A stretch of 34,061 bases of DNA from Caldifarciminota bacterium (GTDB lineage: Bacteria; WOR-3; Hydrothermia; UBA1063; CAJXJZ01). Below are positions 25,005 through 30,698 of this stretch, piece after piece. The stretch covers positions 1 to 34,061 of the forward strand of contig JALTEL010000046.1 in NCBI GenBank assembly GCA_027073945.1, in the 5' to 3' direction. The position numbers and the translations under genes are program-made. Every line of letters starts with the position of its first letter. Within the stretch, counting starts at the first letter, position 1. Under the pieces are notes generated by a model. That model was given only the letters and a program-made list of their open reading frames with translations. It made no database searches and was not told the origin of the DNA.

Positions 25005-25373
25005 TCAAGGCAAAGAATCTTTGAATTTACTGGCAAATTTGGCCATTAAAACTTTGGTGATTCCCCAGTTACCCTGTTTGGTCAATACCACACAATGGGC
25101 ATAGCTTGTATTTGGTAAAACTCTTATAACTATAAAATTGGTCGGCGTTGTAATAAGAACATCATCGCATTTTCCAAAGTTCGCATTCTCAGTAGCCATA
25201 ATACTCTTCCTTGCAACCTCTGAAAGGAAAGCTACAGGCACTGTTATATCCATGGATTCATCGGAAGCAAAACCAGTAAGAGGTGTTGCATCGTCCAGAG
25301 ACACTATGGTGGAGAATACAATCTCATCCACCTGCCCAACAAATTCATTCATCAGGTCATCTATTTTAGCCAT
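25005..25373 (-). CDS. roadblock/LC7 domain protein
   Basis: This is a single-domain protein of 122 residues with the roadblock/LC7 layout: an N-terminal helix (IDDLMNEFVGQVDEIVFSTIVSLDDATPL), strands around SMDITVPVA, a long helix, and later strands DDVLITTPTNFIVIRVLP and AHCVVLTKQGNWG. Such proteins (MglB type) often regulate small Ras-like GTPases in motility or polarity. No GTPase gene (mglA) is in the window. It begins 1 bp after the PilT-like gene with GAGGAG upstream, so a link with pilus retraction or polarity is reasonable but unproven. Confidence 0.8.
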   Translation of the reverse strand: MAKIDDLMNEFVGQVDEIVFSTIVSLDDATPLTGFASDESMDITVPVAFLSEVARKSIMATENANFGKCDDVLITTPTNFIVIRVLPNTSYAHCVVLTKQGNWGITKVLMAKFASKFKDSLP

Positions 25374-25374
25374 T

Positions 25375-26535
25375 TTACTCCTCCTGTTCTCTCTTTTTCT
25401 TTTCTCTTAATTCTCTTAATGCTCTTCTTTCGAACAATTCCCAGTTTCTTCCTTCATCCCCACTGGAAATTCCCTTCATTCTCAAATCAAGTGTTTCCTT
25501 GTGTGTGGAAAACTCAAGTGCAGTTTCTTTTGATATTATCTCTTTTTTCCACAGATAAAAAAGGGATTGGTCTATTGATTGCATACCATAAGGCACAAAC
25601 CCGTCCGCTATCACATCGGGAATTTCGGTTGTTCTATTGGGATCTTTTATTAACTGTGATATATGGGCATTATTGACCATTATCTCAGCAGCAGGGATAA
25701 GTCCCATAATATCACTTCTTGGTATAAGCCTTTGAGCAATAGTAGCAGTTAACACTGCAGATAATTCATTACGCACCTGATCTTGCTGATGAGGAGGAAA
25801 AATTCCTATATATCTGTTTATTGTCTCTTTAGCATCCAGAGTATGTAAGGTTGATAATACAAGGTGTCCGGTTTCAGCAGCAAGCAGAGCTGTTTGAGCT
25901 GTTTCATAATCCCTGATTTCACCGACCATTATTACATTTGGGTCCTGCCTTAAGGCTTCTTTTAAACCGTCAGCAAAAGAAACTGTATCAAGCCCTATTT
26001 CTCTTTGAACGATAAAAGCTTGCTCATCTTCAAGCAGATATTCAATAGGGTCTTCAATTGTAATTATACTGCATGTCCTGTTCTTGTTGATATGGGAGAG
26101 CAAGGAAGCAAGAGTGGTGGATTTTCCGGAGCCCGCGACGCCTGTAACAAGAATAAGTCCGCGCTGGGACATTGCAAGTTTTTCCAGAGCAAGAGGAAGA
26201 TTTAATTCTCTAACACTTTTTATAAAAGCAGGAATTATCCTAATTGCTATGGCCCACTCCCCTCTTTGTTTAAATATATTGACTCTATGCCTTCCAACAC
26301 CCTCAACATAATATGCCAAATCCACACTCAGATGTTCCTTTAGTTTTTCCTCCTGTTCTTCCGTGATAAGGGAATCCATAAAGAACTCTATATCCTCTTT
26401 GCTCAAACGCCCATACTGCTCTTCTGAATATAGCTTGCCATGAATTCTAAAAACAGGCTCCCTTCCTATTTTTAGATGTAAGTCCGAAGCTTCCTTTTCT
26501 CTTGCCTCTTTAACAAGTTGTGATAGCTCTATCAT
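25375..26535 (-). CDS. pilT: PilT/PilU-family type IV pilus retraction-type ATPase
   Basis: This is a hexameric secretion-type ATPase that normally powers pilus retraction from the inner face of the membrane. The 386-residue protein has the N-terminal ASDLHLKIG motif (16-24), Walker A GVAGSGKST (132-140), the Asp box TIEDPIEY (159-166), Walker B VIMVGEIRD (201-209) and a His box LVLSTLHT (225-232). I do not see the AIRNLIRE motif of classical PilT near the C-terminus, so a PilU-like or other retraction-type paralogue is possible. The ATG at 26535 aligns with the family start but has no ribosome-binding site. Other pilus genes are absent from the window. Confidence 0.9.
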   Translation of the reverse strand: MIELSQLVKEAREKEASDLHLKIGREPVFRIHGKLYSEEQYGRLSKEDIEFFMDSLITEEQEEKLKEHLSVDLAYYVEGVGRHRVNIFKQRGEWAIAIRIIPAFIKSVRELNLPLALEKLAMSQRGLILVTGVAGSGKSTTLASLLSHINKNRTCSIITIEDPIEYLLEDEQAFIVQREIGLDTVSFADGLKEALRQDPNVIMVGEIRDYETAQTALLAAETGHLVLSTLHTLDAKETINRYIGIFPPHQQDQVRNELSAVLTATIAQRLIPRSDIMGLIPAAEIMVNNAHISQLIKDPNRTTEIPDVIADGFVPYGMQSIDQSLFYLWKKEIISKETALEFSTHKETLDLRMKGISSGDEGRNWELFERRALRELREKKKREQEE

Positions 26536-26541
26536 ATAATA

Positions 26542-26570
26542 ATATTAAACAGATTAGTTTGTTTAATCAA
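26542..26570 (-). promoter_or_regulatory. promoter for leaderless pilT transcript
   Basis: On the minus strand TTGATT (26565-26570), a 17-bp spacer and TAATAT (26542-26547) form a reasonable promoter. Only 6 bases separate the -10 from the pilT ATG, so the transcript would begin at or within a base or two of the start codon. That agrees with the absence of any ribosome-binding site. The signal is AT-rich and could be chance. Confidence 0.5.
26544..26567. promoter_or_regulatory. inverted repeat inside the pilT promoter (possible operator)
   Basis: ATTAAACA (26544-26551) and TGTTTAAT (26560-26567) form a perfect 8-bp inverted repeat with an 8-bp centre. It fills the spacer and overlaps the edges of both promoter elements. 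There is no T-run to make it a terminator. A dimeric repressor could sit here, but no regulator gene nearby suggests which one. Confidence 0.4.
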
Positions 26571-26574
26571 GTTT

Positions 26575-26766
26575 TTATTTCCCTGTCTTTGACTTAACAA
26601 CAATAACGGGTTTTCCATTATAATATCCACAATTCGGGCATACTCTGTGCGAAGGCACCGGGGCACCACAATTGGGGCATAAATTCACATTGGGAACATC
26701 AACTTTATAATGTGTTCTCCTTTTTCTTCCACGCATTTTAGACGACTTTCCAGACGGAACAGGCAT
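26575..26766 (-). CDS. rpmF: 50S ribosomal protein L32
   Basis: L32 is a small basic protein of the large ribosomal subunit. The 63-residue sequence begins MPVPSGKSSKMRGRKRRTHY, the conserved L32 N-terminus, and has two CPNC knuckles (Cys30/33 and Cys43/46), giving the zinc-binding form. The usual length is 55-65. The start follows AAAGGAGG. The often-linked DUF177 (yceD) and plsX genes are not beside it; a GcvH-like gene lies upstream and pilT downstream. Confidence 0.96.
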   Translation of the reverse strand: MPVPSGKSSKMRGRKRRTHYKVDVPNVNLCPNCGAPVPSHRVCPNCGYYNGKPVIVVKSKTGK

Positions 26767-26807
26767 ACCTTCCTCCTTTTAGCTAAAAAATTCTCCTCAA
26801 GGACTAT

Positions 26808-26836
26808 ATTATAACATCAAAGCTTCATACATTCAA
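26808..26836 (-). promoter_or_regulatory. sigma70-type promoter upstream of rpmF
   Basis: On the minus strand TTGAAT (26831-26836), a 17-bp spacer and a perfect TATAAT (26808-26813) point at rpmF, leaving a leader of about 35 nt that contains AAAGGAGG. The gap between the GcvH-like gene and rpmF is only 84 bp and shows no terminator, so some read-through from the sulfur operon is possible. Confidence 0.75.
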
Positions 26837-26850
26837 ATTTTACAGTCTTA

Positions 26851-27270
26851 CTATTTAGAATGCTTTTTGATTTCCTCCTTAAGCCAGTTAACAGCTTCCT
26901 CACCTTTCATCAGTTCATTAAGTTCATTCTCATCAGATATTTCTATTTCAAATAGCCATCCCTTTCCATAGGGATCTTCGTTGACAATGTCTGGTTCATC
27001 CTCAAGTTCCTCGTTTACCTTCGTTATATTCCCCGAAACAGGCGCGAAGATCTTCCCAAGCCATTTCCCCGTTTCAAACGAGCCTACAACTTCATCTTTT
27101 TCAACATCGTCTCCTTCTCCCGGAAGCTCTATATATGATATCTCACCTGCAAGTTTCTGATTGAAATCGGTTATGCCAACCGTAGCACTTTTATCGTTAA
27201 CCCTGACCCACATGTGCTCCCTGTGATAGTACAATTCCTCCGGGAATTTATATCCCCCGATTTCTCTCAT
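26851..27270 (-). CDS. GcvH-like lipoyl-carrier protein
   Basis: This 139-residue protein has the GcvH fold signature: YHREHMWVRV, VGITDFNQKLAGEISYIELP, APVSGNITKVNEELEDEPDIVNEDPYGKGWLFEI and a helical C-terminus. The lipoyl lysine should be Lys69 in SFETGKWLGKIFAPVSG. The residues after it (Trp-Leu-Gly) differ from the usual GcvH form, E-S-x-K-A-x-S/D. It is not next to gcvT, gcvP or lpd but ends an operon of Hdr, TusA and DsrE-type genes. In sulfur-oxidising bacteria a GcvH-like lipoate-binding protein (LbpA) works with an Hdr-like complex, so this copy is more likely a sulfur carrier than part of glycine cleavage. That last step is inference. Confidence 0.8.
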   Translation of the reverse strand: MREIGGYKFPEELYYHREHMWVRVNDKSATVGITDFNQKLAGEISYIELPGEGDDVEKDEVVGSFETGKWLGKIFAPVSGNITKVNEELEDEPDIVNEDPYGKGWLFEIEISDENELNELMKGEEAVNWLKEEIKKHSK

Positions 27271-27285
27271 GATTACCTCCTTTTT

Positions 27286-27585
27286 TTAATGAACAACTCT
27301 ATCGTGATTTTCTATCAGTTCAAGGAATTGATCATAATCCACTGTATTTTCATCACAGCAGTGTTCAAATCCTCTGGCTATAAGATCTTCTTCAAGAAAA
27401 TAGAAATTTACACCTCGTTGTTTAGCTTTTTCAAATTCTTCCTTAATCTCTGTTGGCATTCCCTTTGCGGCATAAATGCCGTCCTGAATGAAAATCACAG
27501 AATCTCTGGCATCAGCAAGTTTCAGATAAAAGAGAGGGTCCCTTCTTTTAAACGGAGAATTCGATACAACAAAAAGTGTTTTCAT
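27286..27585 (-). CDS. DsrH/TusB-family sulfur-relay protein
   Basis: This 99-residue protein starts at ATG 27585 behind AGGAGG. The open frame begins 11 codons earlier, but that part overlaps the preceding gene and has no support. The motifs SNSPFKRRDP near the start, VIFIQDGIYAA in the middle and FLEEDLIARGF then VDYDQFLELI toward the end match DsrH/TusB. In DsrEFH and TusBCD complexes this subunit forms a heterohexamer with the next two. The Cys20 that I recall in Allochromatium DsrH aligns with Tyr20 here, so this subunit may be structural. It is the last of three adjacent small genes in the order DsrE, DsrF, DsrH. Confidence 0.85.
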   Translation of the reverse strand: MKTLFVVSNSPFKRRDPLFYLKLADARDSVIFIQDGIYAAKGMPTEIKEEFEKAKQRGVNFYFLEEDLIARGFEHCCDENTVDYDQFLELIENHDRVVH

Positions 27586-27587
27586 TA

Positions 27588-27959
27588 CTAACCTCCTGAC
27601 ACAAAAGAGATTATACAATGCGTACCGTTTATCAATTCCTTCAGTTCTGCGTTAGAAATCACGCCGTTATTCTCTATAAGCTCTGTTTCCTTTATATTAC
27701 GTTCAATAAGTGCTTCTTTAGAGATATAGACCTTTACATCAAACTCTTTCAAATTCGTATAGGCTCTGGAAATATCTTGCATACTGATGGAAGATGGGTT
27801 TTGATTTTTAAGTGCAACAAAAACTCCATCCTCAACAAGTACACAGGTTGTATCAATACCCATACCGCCAAGGCCTGATATTGTCCTATATGCCTCTGCA
27901 GGCGTGGCAGTTCCATATGGAGCTCCATTGACAAGCACCAGTAGTTTCATCTGTTCCAT
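27588..27959 (-). CDS. DsrF/TusC-family sulfur-relay protein
   Basis: This 123-residue protein has the DsrE/F-like start KLLVLVNGAPYGTATPAEAYRTISG, then VLVEDGVFVALKNQNPSS and FDVKVYISKEALIERNI, matching DsrF/TusC. In the known complexes this subunit lacks the catalytic Cys and is a partner of DsrE/TusD. Cys39 and Cys115 here are not at a position I know to be functional. The start at 27959 follows AGGAGG. It lies 8 bp after the DsrE-like gene and 2 bp before the DsrH-like gene. Confidence 0.85.
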   Translation of the reverse strand: MEQMKLLVLVNGAPYGTATPAEAYRTISGLGGMGIDTTCVLVEDGVFVALKNQNPSSISMQDISRAYTNLKEFDVKVYISKEALIERNIKETELIENNGVISNAELKELINGTHCIISFVSGG

Positions 27960-27967
27960 GTCGCCTC

Positions 27968-28318
27968 CTAATATCCAAATGTAAACAGCCTATCACACAC
28001 AGGCATTTCTTTCACCAGCAGTGCAAGTCCACCGAATTTAGCGCCTTCAATTACGTCCTTTCTCGTCTGCCCTCTGAATTTTGCACATGTACCACATATC
28101 CCTATCTTTGCCCCAAGTTGAATTAGTTCTCTCAGTCTGTCAGCTATATTCCTTTCCTCAAGGGACTTTATATCGGCATCTGCATTGAGAGTGCCCTCCT
28201 CATAGAGAAATATAAACACATCATGGCCTTTTGCAAGAGCTCTTTTTGACAGATTATAAACTGTATCCACATTTTCAAAGGAATACGGCCCTGTTCTCAA
28301 AATAAATTTGAGACGCAT
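27968..28318 (-). CDS. DsrE/TusD-family persulfide carrier
   Basis: This 116-residue protein is the likely sulfur-accepting subunit of the DsrEFH-type trio. It has the RTGPYSFENVDTVYNLSKRAL start, GHDVFIFLYEEG, and the functional loop GICGTCAKFRGQ with Cys75 and Cys78. The second cysteine, in the CxxCxxxRG pattern, is the persulfide-carrying residue in DsrE (Cys78 in Allochromatium) and TusD. Its retention argues for an active carrier. It could serve tRNA thiolation (Tus role) or sulfur dissimilation (Dsr role); the neighbouring Hdr genes favour the second. Confidence 0.88.
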   Translation of the reverse strand: MRLKFILRTGPYSFENVDTVYNLSKRALAKGHDVFIFLYEEGTLNADADIKSLEERNIADRLRELIQLGAKIGICGTCAKFRGQTRKDVIEGAKFGGLALLVKEMPVCDRLFTFGY

Positions 28319-28331
28319 TATTTACCTCCCG

Positions 28332-28694
28332 TTAAAATGTCAACGTCAATGTCGCATCAAATGCATGTGATAGGGCTGTAGCAGCACCCACAGGTTTTAC
28401 ACCGTCTTCCAGGTCTCCTTCTTTCACTCCCAAAACTTTCATAGCCAGGGAACAGGCTACAAGATTTACTCCCAATTGCTTTGCCTGTTGAAATAACTCC
28501 CTTATTGGCGGAGCATTGTCAATTGCATATTTTGACGGTCCGCCTTTCTTCACGACATTTAGACCACTCATAGTGAAGAACATAGTTACATCAGCGTCAA
28601 GTGACGCACCTGTTGTGGCCATTATAAAGGCCTTATACAGGTTCTCAAGACTATCAGAACCCACTACTACTACCATTGTTTTTTTGTCTGCCAT
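28332..28694 (-). CDS. DsrE/DsrF-like family (DsrE3/DrsE_2-type) sulfurtransferase
   Basis: This 120-residue protein is of the larger, single-subunit DsrE-like type. It starts with KKTMVVVVGSDSLENLYKAFIMA and has the VTMFFTMSGLNVVKK segment and a LVACSLAMKVLGV loop with its only cysteine, Cys81. These features match the DsrE2/DsrE3 branch (Pfam DrsE_2), often found beside tusA. Proteins of this type pass sulfane sulfur to or from TusA. It is the fourth DsrE-superfamily gene in the cluster and lies 13 bp after tusA. Whether it is the DsrE3A of sHdr systems cannot be decided by eye. Confidence 0.85.
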   Translation of the reverse strand: MADKKTMVVVVGSDSLENLYKAFIMATTGASLDADVTMFFTMSGLNVVKKGGPSKYAIDNAPPIRELFQQAKQLGVNLVACSLAMKVLGVKEGDLEDGVKPVGAATALSHAFDATLTLTF

Positions 28695-28707
28695 TTTTCC
28701 CTCCTTT

Positions 28708-28935
28708 TTATTGTTTTTTTATATAAAATCTGAAGTATTCATCTATCTCTTCCTTGCCCAGGAACTCATCGCCTGTTTGTTCACAAAAGGCAGGGAAGTC
28801 TTCCAGAGCGCCAGGGTCATCCGCCAATACCTCTATTACCTGCCCTTTTTGCATCCCCTGCAATGCTTTTCTTGTCTTTATTATTGGCATAGGGCAGGAC
28901 ATGCCTCTTGTATCAAGCTTTATATCTGCTTTCAT
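28708..28935 (-). CDS. tusA: TusA-family sulfur carrier protein
   Basis: This 75-residue protein has LDTRGMSCPMPIIKTRKAL at the start, with Cys14 in the CPxP motif that carries persulfide sulfur. EVLADDPGALEDFPAFCEQTG follows, as expected for the family. TusA is the central small carrier between sulfurtransferases. It stands between the CMD-fold gene (1-bp gap) and the DsrE3-like gene, so it probably exchanges sulfur with both the DsrE-type proteins and the Hdr complex. Confidence 0.94.
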   Translation of the reverse strand: MKADIKLDTRGMSCPMPIIKTRKALQGMQKGQVIEVLADDPGALEDFPAFCEQTGDEFLGKEEIDEYFRFYIKKQ

Positions 28936-28936
28936 C

Positions 28937-29299
28937 TCACACCTCCTCTTTTTCTTTATTAAAATATGAAAAGGACTCCATCATATATCCTATATATTCA
29001 TAAACAACAGCTCCTCCCATTGAAAGTGCAATAGATGCTGCATGCATCATTTCCTCCTCTGTGCAACCTGCCAGAATGCAATAACGTGTGTGTTTTATTA
29101 TACAATCCCTGCACTGCATAGAAAGCACAAATGCCAGTTCCATCAATTCCACATATTTGGAAGGGATAGGCCCACCTTTGTTTACACTTCTCCAGAAGTC
29201 CATAAATTTTTGTACACGCTCCGGATTCTTTTTTCTGAAAGCCACAAGACCTCTATTCTTAGACTTCTGCTCTTTAAGATAATCGTCCATTTTATCCAT
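28937..29299 (-). CDS. carboxymuconolactone decarboxylase (AhpD-like) family protein
   Basis: From ATG 29299, just after the hdrB stop, this 120-residue protein has an all-helical CMD fold with CRDCIIKH (Cys63, Cys66, His70), the CxxCxxxH redox motif of AhpD. Typical flanking motifs are KYVELMELAFVLSMQ before it and GCTEEEMMHAASIALSMGG after it. AhpD relays electrons between lipoyl proteins and peroxiredoxin in some bacteria, which is notable since a GcvH-like lipoyl protein is encoded in this operon. The frame is open a further 60 codons upstream, but that part overlaps hdrB and has no family character. MDDYL at 29290 is an alternative start. Confidence 0.88.
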   Translation of the reverse strand: MDKMDDYLKEQKSKNRGLVAFRKKNPERVQKFMDFWRSVNKGGPIPSKYVELMELAFVLSMQCRDCIIKHTRYCILAGCTEEEMMHAASIALSMGGAVVYEYIGYMMESFSYFNKEKEEV

Positions 29300-29300
29300 T

Positions 29301-30185
29301 TTATTGAGCTTCAACTTCAACCTTGGCAAGCAGAGATTTTGCTTTGACTCTATTGAGTTTAAACCCAAGCTCTTCTGAAGATATTCCAAGAGCAAGTCCG
29401 AGCAACTGTGTGTAATAAAGTACGGGGATCTTGTATTCCACTTCAAAGGATTTTTCGATTTTTTTCTGTGAGCCTTCATACATTATTGAACAAAAAGGAC
29501 AAATGGATATCATGCAGTCTGCGCTGACTTTTTTAACTTCATCAAGCTTAAGTTTCGTCATTAACAGTGCATCTTCTTCCTTGACGCCCAGTATGCCGCC
29601 ACCGCAGCATTTTTCCTTTCCCTTATAATCAAGGGACTTTGCTCCGGTGGCTTCTACCAGCAAATCCAGAGAAACAGGATGCTCAGGATCGTCAAACTGC
29701 TCATACACTTCAGAAGGCCTTAAAAAATGACAACCATAATGAACTGCTATATTTAGCTTATCCAATGGTTTAACAATTTTTTTCTTGATATTTTCAACCC
29801 CATAATCCTCATATAGAAACCTTGCAAAATGTTTGACTTTTACCTTACCTTTGTAATTTCTTCCAATTTTCGCGAGTTTTTCATTCACACTTTCTCTCAA
29901 TTTTGAATTCTTTTTTAACTCCTCCTGGGCTTCAACAAGTGTTACCGTACAGGCATTGCAAAGTGTAAGAATATCCAGACCTCTTTCCTCAGCCAAAGCC
30001 ATGTTCCTGGCACTCATCAAAATAGAAGTCTCAAAATCAACGGATTTTGCAGGGAATCCGCAACAGGAAAATTCCGGAATATCAACAAGCTCGATGTTTA
30101 GCTTTTCGGACACTTTTCTTGCGGAAAGCTCATAATTTTGTCCTCTTACAGGAATTGTGCAACCAAGAAATACGGCATATTTCAT
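29301..30185 (-). CDS. hdrB: heterodisulfide reductase subunit B (HdrB)
   Basis: HdrB holds the catalytic site for disulfide reduction. The 294-residue protein has two complete CCG cysteine motifs: Cys9, Cys41-Cys42, Cys76, Cys79, and Cys152, Cys193-Cys194, Cys229, Cys232. These bind the two noncubane 4Fe-4S clusters known from methanogen HdrB. With all ligands present, this is likely a true disulfide- or persulfide-active subunit. Its start overlaps hdrC in an ATGA-type junction (4 bp). The natural substrate is unknown; coenzyme M/B genes are not seen, and TusA- or DsrE-bound sulfur or a lipoyl disulfide are candidates by context. Confidence 0.93.
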   Translation of the reverse strand: MKYAVFLGCTIPVRGQNYELSARKVSEKLNIELVDIPEFSCCGFPAKSVDFETSILMSARNMALAEERGLDILTLCNACTVTLVEAQEELKKNSKLRESVNEKLAKIGRNYKGKVKVKHFARFLYEDYGVENIKKKIVKPLDKLNIAVHYGCHFLRPSEVYEQFDDPEHPVSLDLLVEATGAKSLDYKGKEKCCGGGILGVKEEDALLMTKLKLDEVKKVSADCMISICPFCSIMYEGSQKKIEKSFEVEYKIPVLYYTQLLGLALGISSEELGFKLNRVKAKSLLAKVEVEAQ

Positions 30186-30685
30186 TGTTCTCCCTCCACA
30201 AATTTATCAACACCTGTTTGTTTAAAAATTTCTCTTATTTCTTCTGGCATCTGTTTTATAAGAGGAAGCCCCAATTTTTCTCTCTTTTTATTGTCAAAAT
30301 CAGTGACCTCATACAATCTGCCAAGTTTGTAAAGAAAATCCACCTGAGCCACAAAAGAAGGATGAATAAATCCTTCTGCAACCGCAATGTTTCTGAAAGC
30401 AGTCATGAGGTCGGTAATCTTAACATCCTGGGGGCATCTCTCCTGACACAAATAGCATCCAGAGCACAACCACACAAATTCATGGTCAAGCACCTCCTTT
30501 TTCATACCCAGTATTGCCATCCGTATTATCTTTCTCGGATTGAATTTCTCATCAACTTCTCTTACAGGACACGAAGCAGTACATGTCCCGCAGGCAAAAC
30601 ATCTCGTCAAATTTTCTCCGCCGGGTTCTTTCATCACCCGGTATTTAAAGGTTCTATCAAGGTCTTTAACCTTAATTGTTTCCAT
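30182..30685 (-). CDS. hdrC: heterodisulfide reductase subunit C (HdrC)
   Basis: HdrC carries electrons from HdrA to HdrB. The 167-residue protein has two classical 4Fe-4S motifs: CFACGTCTASCP (Cys29, 32, 35, 39) and CSGCYLCQERCP (Cys74, 77, 80, 84). The rest is mainly helical with FVAQVDFLYKLGRLYEVTDF, typical of HdrC. The length is close to the family norm. It sits between hdrA and hdrB, 13 bp after hdrA, with GGAGG before the ATG. Confidence 0.93.
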   Translation of the reverse strand: METIKVKDLDRTFKYRVMKEPGGENLTRCFACGTCTASCPVREVDEKFNPRKIIRMAILGMKKEVLDHEFVWLCSGCYLCQERCPQDVKITDLMTAFRNIAVAEGFIHPSFVAQVDFLYKLGRLYEVTDFDNKKREKLGLPLIKQMPEEIREIFKQTGVDKFVEGEQ

Positions 30686-30698
30686 TTCAATACCTCCT

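Noticed and set aside
26851..27270. Glycine cleavage system H protein as the final function
   Set aside because: The fold fits, but the lysine context is atypical and no gcvT/gcvP/lpd genes are near, so only GcvH-like is claimed.
29300..29479. N-terminal extension of the CMD protein by 60 residues
   Set aside because: It overlaps the end of hdrB, and the sequence has no CMD features; the ATG right after the hdrB stop is preferred.
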